64,000 bases of DNA from Chitinophaga pinensis (GTDB lineage Bacteria; Bacteroidota; Bacteroidia; Chitinophagales; CAIOSU01), in NCBI GenBank assembly GCA_945901065.1, contig CAMDKI010000005.1, positions 62,001-126,000 of the forward strand, read 5' to 3'. This document shows positions 33,847-42,819 of this stretch, in pieces (positions within the stretch are counted from its first letter, which is position 1; each line of letters begins with the position of its first letter). The notes under the pieces were generated by a model that saw only the letters and a program-made list of their open reading frames with translations, was not told where the DNA came from and searched no databases. The position numbers and the translations under genes were made by a program.

Positions 33847-36800
33847 TCAATCGTTTGTTTTGATGATGCGCAATATGGCTTTCTCTTGGCCCTGTACTAC
33901 TTCAACAATAAAAATACCCGTGGGCAATGATTTGCCAATGGATAGGCTAAAAGGAGCGGTGCCATTATAGCTTTCGAGCAACTGCCCCGTTACATGAAAG
34001 ATACGAATATTGGTGTTGGGGTTGCTTACCATTGGAACCTCAAGTGTAAATACCCCTGAAAAAGGGTTCGGGTAATGTTTAATTTGCGACAGTAGGACAT
34101 TGCCCACGCTGCTGCCCAAATCAATAATAAAGGAAGTGCTGCTGCTGCATCCGTTGGCATCGGTAACGGTTACAAAATGCTGCCCCAGCGCAAAACCAGT
34201 GGCGGTTTGGGTGGTTTCGCCGTTGCTCCATTGGTAAGTGTATGGCGCAGTACCATTGCTCGCATTTACGCTTGCAGTGCCATCAGTGGCAGTGGCAGTT
34301 GTAATTGGGGTAGTAGTAATTTGTACGTTTACCGGGGCTGGGTTTACAATGTCCACCAGTATTTCGGCGGTGCAGCCATTGTTATCCGTTACGGTTGCAG
34401 TATAGCTTCCGGCGCTCAAGTCGTTTGCTGTAAGTGTGTTAGCGCCGTTACTCCATAAAGCAGTAAAAGGAGCGAAATTGCCTGTAACCGCTATAGTTGC
34501 GCTACCATCGGCACCATCGGTGCAAGTAGGCGAAACGGCAGTATAAGTGGCAGCAGGGGCTTCGAGTACGGTTATGTAATTGGTAAACAACAAGGTGTCG
34601 GCACCAATGCCATTGCTTACCACTAGGGTAGCATCATATACGCCTGGGTTGAGGTAAGTAACCTGCGGGTTCTGTAAAGTAGCGCTTGACGGAATAGCAC
34701 CAGGGAAACTCCAAGCCCAAGTTGCAGGGTCGTCGGTAGATAAATCAGTGAACGTAACAATGTTGCCCGGGCAAAGAGATTGGGCGTTGCTTGTAAAATT
34801 TGCCGATGGGCCCAAAAGCGGTACTATGGAATCGAATGCTTGAAAAAAGTCGAGGCCACCTTCAACAATGTGTCCTGGGGTTAGGTCGGCCGTTTCCACT
34901 ATTATTTTCATTGTGGACGAGGGCGTTAGGTAGTCTTGAATCCTAAATAGTTTGCCTATCCAGCCGTTTGATGTGGCCGTTAGGTTTTCAAGCTGCACGG
35001 TATCGGTACCGTTGGTTATGCTCACGGTATAATAGTCGTTTGGCGTGCCTGAGCCACCATCGTTTACAAACCAGTGGTGGTAGCTTAGGTATGCATCGGT
35101 AAATGATGCAACATTGAAAACTGGCGAAACCAAGCGCGTAATACCTCCGTCAACATCGTCCGTTCCCGCACCTGGGTCAGGGTCGTTGCCAGTTACGCAG
35201 GCAAAGCTGCCAAAATCGTTGTTAGCATCTAAGCTAGGGTTTGATGGTATTCCATTAATGCTTGTGCCATTAGGTATGGCTCTGGTCCATGTGCCACTCG
35301 TTGCGGTGCCGTTGGTGGTCCAACCAAAACTGAATAAGAAATCGTCGTACCAACCTTGTTTCAATCTAAAATCGAAGGTATTGCCCGTAATTAGTACCGT
35401 TTTGCCTGAGGTAACATGGCCCCACTTGCCAGCGTATGCATTGTAATATCCTGTGGCAAAATTGCTGATAGAAAAGTTGCCTTGGGCATTGGCCGTTGCA
35501 GTATAAATAGTGCCGTTCGCATTTTCGAAACGCACCAAAGCATTGGGTATTGGCGTATTAGTAACACTATCAACCACAGTACCAGTAAAAGTTGGGATGG
35601 TGGTTTGCGGTACTAATTTGGCATTTAAAGTAGTGGTAATGCCGTTGCGCAACAGTACATTGTTTACCACCTTAGAAATATAACCGGCCTTGGTAAAGGT
35701 TATGGTATACAAGCCACTATCGGCAACACCGCTATTATACCTACCACTGCCCGAAGAAGTGCGCAAGGTATTGGTTTGCTGTATGGTTACGGTGGCTGCG
35801 CTTATTGCCGAATTGGTAACACTATCAGTAACTAAGCCTGTTAGGTAGCAGCCCTTTACATAGTTGGCGCCCAAAACAAAAAGACCATCCTCTATATCGG
35901 AAGCTAAAATATTGCCCGAAGGTAAATACGGATAAACGCCCCAAGCGCCATTAAAACCATCGCCAGAAAGCGGAGAGGTATCATAGTTACCTACCTCAAT
36001 CATATTGCCTGGTTGGGTGGCATCAAATATAACCACCCCGTCGCGGTAATAGGATATGATACCAAAATCGCCTTTTAGAAATACGTTGTGCGGTATTACG
36101 TTTTGCCCAGGGCTCGATTGAAAAACGCCTAGCAGCTGTATGTTGGCCAAGTTGCTTACATCGTATGCATCAATATTGGCACCAGATATTTCGTCGGTAG
36201 TAAAAAGATAGTTTCCATCATCGCTCACCCATAGGTTGTGCGTGGTTGCGCCAGTAGTTGCTTGGGTAGCCATTACTATTGGGTTGCTTTTGTCGGATAC
36301 GTCTATCACCGAAAAGATACCATCATTAATTTCAGCCGTCCAAAGGGTATCGTTTCTCGCAAAGGCGTCGTGCACGTATCGGGTGGAGTAGTTGCCTACC
36401 ACAGGTGGGTTCCAAGGATCAACATTTAGGTCAAGCATTAAGGCACCTCGGTTGTTGCCATTACCGCCTACTACATAGGCTATTCCGTTTTCATCTATAA
36501 AAATATCGTGCGCTGTGACTAAACCATTAGGCGAGCGGTTTACGGAATTTACGGTACCTGGCAACCCTGAAAGGTCGATAATCAATAAACCGTTGCCACC
36601 TTCGTTGGTAACGTAGGCATAGTTACCGTAAGTCATCATGTCGCGCCAAATAGTAGTTACGCCAGGTATGCGGTGCAACTCCACAGGGTTGGTAGGGTTG
36701 GTAACATCAACAATGGACACTGCATTTTCAATGCCTACAATAGCATATTCGCGACCATTGCTATCCACATAGCCCCAAACGTCGCTTAGGTCTGGGGTAT

Positions 36801-36936
36801 AATCCAAATTGCCTAAAAAAGTCATATTTCGTTGGGCAATGGCCGAAAAACTGCTTAATATTAAAAGGAGGAGGGCAAAATGAACTTTCAATGTGCGAAA
36901 TTTAGATGGTAGCAAAGTTAAGTAAGTTTGAAGCAT
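33847..36936 (-). CDS. large choice-of-anchor B T9SS cargo with PKD and SprB-like domains
   Basis: About 1,029 residues from the ATG at 36936, chosen because it gives a normal signal peptide ending FSAIAQ. Order: choice-of-anchor B domain (about 40-400), two carboxypeptidase-regulatory-like domains (GLVTDSVTNSAISAATV and GTVVDSVTNTPIPNALV), a lectin-like jelly roll with SYHHWFVNDGG, and a PKD domain (CPGNIVTFTDLSTDDPATWAW). SprB-like repeats (APFTALWSNGA, APYTYQWSNGETTQTATG) and a type A T9SS tail (KHYPNPFSGVFTLEVP, LPTGIFIVEV) follow. It is expected on the surface or released. Confidence 0.88.
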   Translation of the reverse strand: MLQTYLTLLPSKFRTLKVHFALLLLILSSFSAIAQRNMTFLGNLDYTPDLSDVWGYVDSNGREYAIVGIENAVSIVDVTNPTNPVELHRIPGVTTIWRDMMTYGNYAYVTNEGGNGLLIIDLSGLPGTVNSVNRSPNGLVTAHDIFIDENGIAYVVGGNGNNRGALMLDLNVDPWNPPVVGNYSTRYVHDAFARNDTLWTAEINDGIFSVIDVSDKSNPIVMATQATTGATTHNLWVSDDGNYLFTTDEISGANIDAYDVSNLANIQLLGVFQSSPGQNVIPHNVFLKGDFGIISYYRDGVVIFDATQPGNMIEVGNYDTSPLSGDGFNGAWGVYPYLPSGNILASDIEDGLFVLGANYVKGCYLTGLVTDSVTNSAISAATVTIQQTNTLRTSSGSGRYNSGVADSGLYTITFTKAGYISKVVNNVLLRNGITTTLNAKLVPQTTIPTFTGTVVDSVTNTPIPNALVRFENANGTIYTATANAQGNFSISNFATGYYNAYAGKWGHVTSGKTVLITGNTFDFRLKQGWYDDFLFSFGWTTNGTATSGTWTRAIPNGTSINGIPSNPSLDANNDFGSFACVTGNDPDPGAGTDDVDGGITRLVSPVFNVASFTDAYLSYHHWFVNDGGSGTPNDYYTVSITNGTDTVQLENLTATSNGWIGKLFRIQDYLTPSSTMKIIVETADLTPGHIVEGGLDFFQAFDSIVPLLGPSANFTSNAQSLCPGNIVTFTDLSTDDPATWAWSFPGAIPSSATLQNPQVTYLNPGVYDATLVVSNGIGADTLLFTNYITVLEAPAATYTAVSPTCTDGADGSATIAVTGNFAPFTALWSNGANTLTANDLSAGSYTATVTDNNGCTAEILVDIVNPAPVNVQITTTPITTATATDGTASVNASNGTAPYTYQWSNGETTQTATGFALGQHFVTVTDANGCSSSTSFIIDLGSSVGNVLLSQIKHYPNPFSGVFTLEVPMVSNPNTNIRIFHVTGQLLESYNGTAPFSLSIGKSLPTGIFIVEVVQGQEKAILRIIKTND

Positions 36937-37017
36937 ATGTTTACACAACATTTTGATAGTGAGGTGTATTTTGTGGTTGAGCAAGATAACTAGCATAGGG
37001 TTGAAAAATAATACGGA

Positions 37018-38877
37018 TCAATCAAGCACGAACTCTTCCTTCCAATTATCTTTTTCTTGCCAAGCGGGTTGGTTGGTTTTGGTAAACAGGTAATTATTTA
37101 TCACTAAAAAATCCATGTCGGTGCGCATAAAACAGCGGTAAGCATCTTCGGCGGTGCAAACGATGGGCTCGCCTCTAACATTAAAGCTTGTGTTTACCAA
37201 CACGCCGCTGCCCGTTATAGTTTTAAAGGCCTTTAACAAATCGTAAAAGGCAGGATTGGTTTCGTGATGCACAGTTTGTATGCGCGCCGAAAAATCGATG
37301 TGTGTAATGCTTGGTAAGTCGGAGCGCAGGTGGTATAATTTATCGCGAAGCGGCAGTTGGCTATAGTTTTCTGGTAGTGCCAAACGCCTGCTATTTTTTA
37401 CCGGGTGCACCAGCAACATGTACGGCGATATACCTTCATAGTCGAAATAATCGGACACATCTTCGGCAAGCACGGCTGGTGCAAAGGGCCTAAACGACTC
37501 ACGGTATTTAATTTTAAGGTTCAGTTTCTTTTGCATTTCAGCGCTGCGCGGGTCGCCCAATATGCTGCGGGCACCCAATGCCCTTGGCCCAAACTCCATT
37601 CTGCCTTGCACCCAGCCCACCACATTTCCATCAGCTAGCAGTTGCGCTACTTTTTGGTTTAAGGCTTCAGCGTCCAACTGCTCGGCGACTGCCTTATAGG
37701 TTGGTTGCAAATGGGCAATATCGGTTTCGGGTATATTTGGCCCAAGATAAGAGCCTTGCATGCCATCAAGGCCAGCAGCTAAGGTACGTTCTTGCCCTTT
37801 GTAGATATGGTAGGCGGCCAATGCAGCGCCCAGCGCACCGCCAGCATCGCCAGCGGCAGGTTGTATATAAACGTTGTCAAAAATACCTGCGCTTTGCATT
37901 TTGCCATTGGCTACGCAATTGAGGGCCACACCACCCGCGTAGCAAAGGTTGTTGCTGCCCGTTAACTGCTTGGCAGTGTGTGCAATGCGCAATACTAGCT
38001 CTTCGGTTACTTGCTGTATGGCTAGGCCAAGGTTGCAGTGGTGTAGTTGCAACTCATCGGTAGGCTCTCTGCGCGGAAATCCGAATAAACGAGCCCATTT
38101 TTTATCGGGTACCATTCTTAGGCCAGTGGCGTAAGTAAAGTACTCTTGGTGCATGTGGATAGAACCATCATCAGCAGCAATAATAAGGTGCTGGTAAATG
38201 AGTTCTTTAAACTGTGCCACCTGTGGGTCGTCGGGGTTGCCATAGGGTGCCAGCCCCATTAGTTTATATTCGCCAGAGTTGACTCTAAAACCCAAAAAAT
38301 AGGTAAATGCCGAATACAGCAACCCTACCGAATGCGGAAAGCGCAGCTCTTTGAGCACTTCAATATCTTTTCCTTTGCCGTGGCAAATGGAAAGTGTTGC
38401 CCACTCGCCAACACCATCAATGGTTAGTATTGCCGCTTCACTGAATGGGGAAGGGTAGAAGGCACTTGCCGCATGGGATAGGTGGTGCTCCGGAAACAAT
38501 AGGCGTTTGCCCATATCTTTCACAGATTCTATTGCTTGTAAGGCTTCTATCAGTTCTTGCTTCAAGAATAGCTTTTCCTTCAACCATATGGGCATGGAAT
38601 TGACAAACGACATTAAGCCTTTGGGTGCCGAGCCATAATAGGTCTCCAATAAGCGCTCGAATTTTAGGAACGGCTTGTCGTAAAATACCACATGGTCAAT
38701 TGCTGAAAGGGTTAGACCACTTTCGTGCAAACAATATTTTACCGCATTTGCAGGGAAACCGGCATCATGTTTCTTCCGCGTAAAGCGTTCTTCTTGTGCC
38801 GCCGCAACTATACGCCCATCAACAACTAGTGCTGCTGCCGAATCGTGATAATATGCCGAAATGCCTAGTACGTTCAT
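37018..38877 (-). CDS. NodU/CmcH-family carbamoyltransferase
   Basis: About 619 residues from the ATG at 38877 (MNVLGISAYYHDSAAALV); the frame is open to 39000 but the extension is foreign to the family. The N-terminal Kae1-like ATPase fold contains HDSAAAL, AQEERFTRKKHDAGFP, HHLSHAASAFYPSPF and CYAGGVALNCVANGK. The C-terminal carbamoyltransferase part has GRMEFGPRALGARSILGDPR and VNTSFNVRGEPIV. Members transfer a carbamoyl group from carbamoyl phosphate to sugars or antibiotics. No glycosyl or polyketide cluster surrounds it, so the acceptor is unknown. Confidence 0.9.
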   Translation of the reverse strand: MNVLGISAYYHDSAAALVVDGRIVAAAQEERFTRKKHDAGFPANAVKYCLHESGLTLSAIDHVVFYDKPFLKFERLLETYYGSAPKGLMSFVNSMPIWLKEKLFLKQELIEALQAIESVKDMGKRLLFPEHHLSHAASAFYPSPFSEAAILTIDGVGEWATLSICHGKGKDIEVLKELRFPHSVGLLYSAFTYFLGFRVNSGEYKLMGLAPYGNPDDPQVAQFKELIYQHLIIAADDGSIHMHQEYFTYATGLRMVPDKKWARLFGFPRREPTDELQLHHCNLGLAIQQVTEELVLRIAHTAKQLTGSNNLCYAGGVALNCVANGKMQSAGIFDNVYIQPAAGDAGGALGAALAAYHIYKGQERTLAAGLDGMQGSYLGPNIPETDIAHLQPTYKAVAEQLDAEALNQKVAQLLADGNVVGWVQGRMEFGPRALGARSILGDPRSAEMQKKLNLKIKYRESFRPFAPAVLAEDVSDYFDYEGISPYMLLVHPVKNSRRLALPENYSQLPLRDKLYHLRSDLPSITHIDFSARIQTVHHETNPAFYDLLKAFKTITGSGVLVNTSFNVRGEPIVCTAEDAYRCFMRTDMDFLVINNYLFTKTNQPAWQEKDNWKEEFVLD

Positions 38878-39082
38878 CCAGAGGTTGAAAATAGGCAAAC
38901 CAAACGAAATTTTACAGCCTAACAGTATGCTTTGGTTGCAGTGTCGGTTTTGGTAATTATCACTGAAGCTTGATTTAGGTTTCAAAAAGAATACTTTCAA
39001 TCATACTAGAATTAACATAAATTACCTGAATTGATGGGATATTTTCGTTTATTTTGTAGTTCCAATAATAATTGAAATAATT

Positions 39083-40138
39083 ATGCCGCGAGTATTCTTA
39101 TCCTTTTGCTTCTTGCTTGCCACAATGCTTGTTACCGCGCAATCGCTCGAGAAAAGAACGGCTATTGTTGTTCCGTTTGCCGAAACTCCTGTGCCTGCGG
39201 CTCCCGATTACAGCGATGTGAACAATTGGTCGTCGTTGCCCCAAAAAGAGGATATGTCGGATTTGATACCCAAGCGCAGCGGTTTGGTTGATGGGCAAGC
39301 CAATGCTGAGGTGGATGTGTTTTATATACACCCTACCACTTTGCTATCTGGGCCGAAATGGAACGGAGACCTTACTGATGCCGAGTTGAATGCAAACACC
39401 GATAAATTGCCCGTGAAATATCAAAGTACCGTGTTTAACGGCTCGTGCAAAATATATGCCCCAAGATATAGACAAGCACATGTTCGGTCGTTTTTTAACG
39501 TTGATAACGGAGGTAGGGAAGCGCTGATGCTAGCATACAGCGATGTAAAAAAAGCATTTGAATATTACATGGCCAACTACAACAATGGCCGACCATTTAT
39601 CATTGCATCGCATAGCCAAGGCACGCTGCACGCCACGTTTTTAATTAGCGAATTGATTGAAGGCACCCCGTTGCAAGAGAAACTAGTAGCGGCTTACATT
39701 ATTGGTTTCCCGGTGCGCGATACTACCTTTAAAGTGCTGAAACCCTGCACTAGCCCTAGCGAAACGGGTTGTTTTATTTCATATGGCACTTATGCCGAGA
39801 ATTATTATCCTGAACACTACAATACCTTTTTAAAAGATGCCATAATGGTTAACCCCGTAAGCTGGACCGTGGATACCATTGCGGCTAGCTATTCAGTTCA
39901 AAAAGGATACGTAGGCCGTAGATTTGCAAAGCCTAGGGCTAAAACCTTTGGTGCAAGGATAAAAGACGACATGCTTTGGGTAACCAAGCCGCATATGTTT
40001 ATGGGTAGGTTGCTCAATATCAAAGATTTTCATATTGCCGATTACAACCTATTTTGGATGGACATCAGGGAGAACGTGGCTTTGCGCTGCAAAAACTACC
40101 TAGGCACTGCTAACCAAACCAATACTGCTAAGCCTTAA
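39083..40138 (+). CDS. DUF3089 alpha/beta-hydrolase
   Basis: A 351-residue secreted protein with signal peptide ending LVTAQ. The DUF3089 family has an alpha/beta-hydrolase fold: DVFYIHPTTLLSGPKWNGDL early, YAPRYRQAHVRSFF, DVKKAFEYYMANYNNGRP, the nucleophile elbow IASHSQGTLHATFL, and AAYIIGFPVRD. Esterase activity is likely but the substrate is unknown. It runs divergently from the carbamoyltransferase and converges on the next esterase-like gene. Confidence 0.85.
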   Translation: MPRVFLSFCFLLATMLVTAQSLEKRTAIVVPFAETPVPAAPDYSDVNNWSSLPQKEDMSDLIPKRSGLVDGQANAEVDVFYIHPTTLLSGPKWNGDLTDAELNANTDKLPVKYQSTVFNGSCKIYAPRYRQAHVRSFFNVDNGGREALMLAYSDVKKAFEYYMANYNNGRPFIIASHSQGTLHATFLISELIEGTPLQEKLVAAYIIGFPVRDTTFKVLKPCTSPSETGCFISYGTYAENYYPEHYNTFLKDAIMVNPVSWTVDTIAASYSVQKGYVGRRFAKPRAKTFGARIKDDMLWVTKPHMFMGRLLNIKDFHIADYNLFWMDIRENVALRCKNYLGTANQTNTAKP

Positions 40139-40164
40139 GAGCTATTTTAATCGTAGAATTAAAC

Positions 40165-40818
40165 TTACTTATTACCCTCAATCTCGCCAAGTAAAGTGGC
40201 AAGATTAAGTTCGTGGGCACCTTCAAACTCATGAAGCTTGTGTATGACGCCATGTTCTTCAATCTTAGCTAAGGTAGCTTCCTTTCTGCCTTCGGGCAGC
40301 AGTGGGTCTGCGTTACCCAACACTAGGTGTAGCATTTTGCCTTCCATGGCCTTTTTAAACACTTGCCAATCAAGGTCGTGCGGCAAATCGCCACTGCAAA
40401 GCCATAGGTGATTAAACGATGGTTGGCGCATCGCCACCCACCTGCATACGGTAGTAGCCCCTTGCGAAAAACCTAAAATATGCTTGTTAGCTCCAGCCCC
40501 CAGTGTTGCGGTTTCGTGGGCGAAAAGGCCGTCGAGGTAAGCCACATAGTCCTGTATCTCGGCATCGCGGTCGTCTCTGGTCATCCAAGTAGCGGCCACC
40601 CTGCCATCAAATCCGCGGGTGTAAAATCTGTTTAGGGCTTCTGGTGCAACTATGCGCCCACCCAATGCAACCAATGGCTCAAACTCATTGATAAACTCGC
40701 CGGCCAATTGCGCAAAACCATGGCATGCAAACCAAAAGTGTTTGGTTTCGGATACCGAAGCTCCTATTGTATAATAGCGAGCGGTGCGCTGGGTAGTGAA
40801 GTGTTGTGGTGTTGCCAT
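40165..40818 (-). CDS. phospholipase/carboxylesterase-like serine hydrolase
   Basis: A 217-residue cytoplasmic alpha/beta-hydrolase of the carboxylesterase type (YpfH/EstB-like). The oxyanion-side strand is WFACHGFAQLAGEFI, the nucleophile elbow ILGFSQGATTVCRWV, the Asp lies in LHLVLGNADPLLP, and the catalytic His is in HEFEGAHELN. No signal peptide. The substrate cannot be predicted; small acyl esters are typical. Confidence 0.85.
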   Translation of the reverse strand: MATPQHFTTQRTARYYTIGASVSETKHFWFACHGFAQLAGEFINEFEPLVALGGRIVAPEALNRFYTRGFDGRVAATWMTRDDRDAEIQDYVAYLDGLFAHETATLGAGANKHILGFSQGATTVCRWVAMRQPSFNHLWLCSGDLPHDLDWQVFKKAMEGKMLHLVLGNADPLLPEGRKEATLAKIEEHGVIHKLHEFEGAHELNLATLLGEIEGNK

Positions 40819-40954
40819 TGGGTAAAATTGTGCAGATAATCTGAGAAGACAAACATCCAGCCCGTTTCGTTCAAACGTGCGGGTATGGGGTTGTTAATAA
40901 CACTGAATTTATCAACAGTAGCAGTGAGAGGCAAAATGCAATGATGCCTTTCGT

Positions 40955-40962
40955 TAAATTTG
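40955..40962 (+). promoter_or_regulatory. -7 box before the GMC oxidoreductase (TAAATTTG)
   Basis: TAAATTTG lies 23 bases before the ATG at 40986 and would give a leader of about 17 bases. It lies inside the upstream part of the open frame, which supports the later start codon. The -33 element is unclear. Confidence 0.4.
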
Positions 40963-40985
40963 TGTTCGGTTACAAATGCCTGTAT

Positions 40986-42554
40986 ATGTTCGACTATATA
41001 ATTGTTGGTGGCGGTTCTGCTGGGTGCGTAATGGCCAATAGGCTATCAGAAAACCCAAGTAATAGTGTGTTGCTACTAGAGGCTGGCGGACCCGACAAAA
41101 ATAAGTTTTTCAATATCCCGGCTGCATTTTACAAGCTGTTTCGCACGCAATTTGATTGGGGCTACTATTCTACAGCGCAAGACTCACTGCTAGGGCGTAG
41201 GGTATTTATGCCACGTGGTAAGGTATTAGGCGGCTCCAGTAGCATTAATGCCATGATTTATATCCGTGGCAGCAAAGAAGACTATAACGAGTGGCAGGCA
41301 TTGGGCAACCCAGGTTGGGGCTATAACGATGTGCTGCCTTATTTCAAAAAATCGGAAGACCAGCAAAGGGGCGAAAGCGAATACCACGGTAAGGGAGGTT
41401 TACTGAGCGTTTCAGACCCCAACTCGCCCAATTTTATGAGCAAACTATTTTTGCAATCTTCGCAAGAAATGGGCTTCCCTCAAAACCCCGATTTTAATGC
41501 AGTGCAGCAAGATGGTTTCGGCTTGTTTCAAAGAACGATAAAAAAGGGCAGAAGAAACAGTGCCTCCGATGCTTACATAAAACCGATAGCCAAAAAGCGC
41601 ACCAACCTTAAAATTGTGACCAATGCCATGGTTTTGAGCATTGATATGGATGGCAAAAAAGTAGTGGGCGTAACCTACGAACTCAATGGGCAGCAAGTTG
41701 TAGCTGTGGCAAACAAAGAGGTTATTCTCTCTGCCGGAGCCATAAACAGCCCTCAACTGTTGATGCTTTCGGGCATTGGCCCTGCGGCGCACTTGCGAGA
41801 GCTTGGCATAGCGGTAAAACACGATTTGCCGGGAGTTGGTCAAAACCTCCGAGACCATCCGTTTGTGGTTATTGCAGCAAGGCTTGCAAAAGGCAAAACC
41901 TTAGATACTGCCGAAAACTGGCTAAACTATTTCAAGTACTTTGTGCTACGGAGGGGGCCGCTTACTAGTTCAATAGCTGAGGCGTGCGGCTTTGTAAAAA
42001 CCAGACCAGAATTGCCAACACCAGATATGCAGGTGTTCTTTTGCCCTGCTTTTTTAATTGAACACGGTTTTGTGAAACCTGGTGGCGATGGATTTACCAT
42101 TGCTCCATGTTTGGTAAAGCCTAAAAGTGTTGGCGAGCTAAAACTGAAAAGTACCAACCACAAAGACCATCCATTAATAAACCCTAACTACTTAGCTGCC
42201 GAAGAGGATATGCTAGCAATGATTGAGGGTTATAAAGTGGCGGCAAAACTGTTGCACTCCAAATCGTTTAAGCCATTTTTTAGTAATTATTACCGCCCAC
42301 ACGATAGGCTGCATAGCATTAGTGAAATTAAAGAGCACATAAGGTTGAACATGGAGGCTATGTACCACCCAGTGGGTACTTGCAAAATGGGCAACGATAG
42401 CATGGCCGTAGTTGACCATACATTAAGGGTGCATGGCCTGAAGGGGCTCAGAATTGTAGATGCCTCTATAATGCCAACTATTGTAGGTGGAAATACCAAT
42501 GCCCCTACTATAATGATAGCAGAAAAGGCCGCTGATATGGTTTTGGCCAACTAA
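40986..42554 (+). CDS. GMC family FAD-dependent oxidoreductase
   Basis: About 522 residues from the ATG at 40986. It starts with the FAD-binding Rossmann motif DYIIVGGGSAGCVMANRLSE, then LLEAGGPDKN, GKVLGGSSSINAMIYIRG (GMC signature 1), EVILSAGAINSPQLLMLSGI (signature 2) and the C-terminal catalytic His region MYHPVGTCKMG, ending VDASIMPTIVGGNTNAPTIM. It is most like choline/alcohol dehydrogenases. The substrate and electron acceptor are not known; betaine genes are not adjacent. Confidence 0.92.
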   Translation: MFDYIIVGGGSAGCVMANRLSENPSNSVLLLEAGGPDKNKFFNIPAAFYKLFRTQFDWGYYSTAQDSLLGRRVFMPRGKVLGGSSSINAMIYIRGSKEDYNEWQALGNPGWGYNDVLPYFKKSEDQQRGESEYHGKGGLLSVSDPNSPNFMSKLFLQSSQEMGFPQNPDFNAVQQDGFGLFQRTIKKGRRNSASDAYIKPIAKKRTNLKIVTNAMVLSIDMDGKKVVGVTYELNGQQVVAVANKEVILSAGAINSPQLLMLSGIGPAAHLRELGIAVKHDLPGVGQNLRDHPFVVIAARLAKGKTLDTAENWLNYFKYFVLRRGPLTSSIAEACGFVKTRPELPTPDMQVFFCPAFLIEHGFVKPGGDGFTIAPCLVKPKSVGELKLKSTNHKDHPLINPNYLAAEEDMLAMIEGYKVAAKLLHSKSFKPFFSNYYRPHDRLHSISEIKEHIRLNMEAMYHPVGTCKMGNDSMAVVDHTLRVHGLKGLRIVDASIMPTIVGGNTNAPTIMIAEKAADMVLAN

Positions 42555-42819
42555 AAAGCTGCCAATTACTCCGCTAGTGCTATTTTCATATTATTTTACG
42601 GTTGGCTTACTGTTGCTATTTAGGCATAATTACATTTTATAATGCACTGATAACGTGGTCATTACACTACTTTATCATGAGTAGCTATTTCTGTGATATG
42701 ATGAAAAATACAAACAGTATGTAAAAACACGTAGATAATCGAAACTAACACAGTATTTAAGCGTAAAAATAGTAAGTGAATAAACTTATTATAGTTACGT
42801 TTCAATAACAGTGCTAGTT

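Noticed and set aside
38878..39000. N-terminal extension of the carbamoyltransferase
   Set aside because: The family begins with the MNVLGISAYYHD segment; the added 41 residues have no counterpart.
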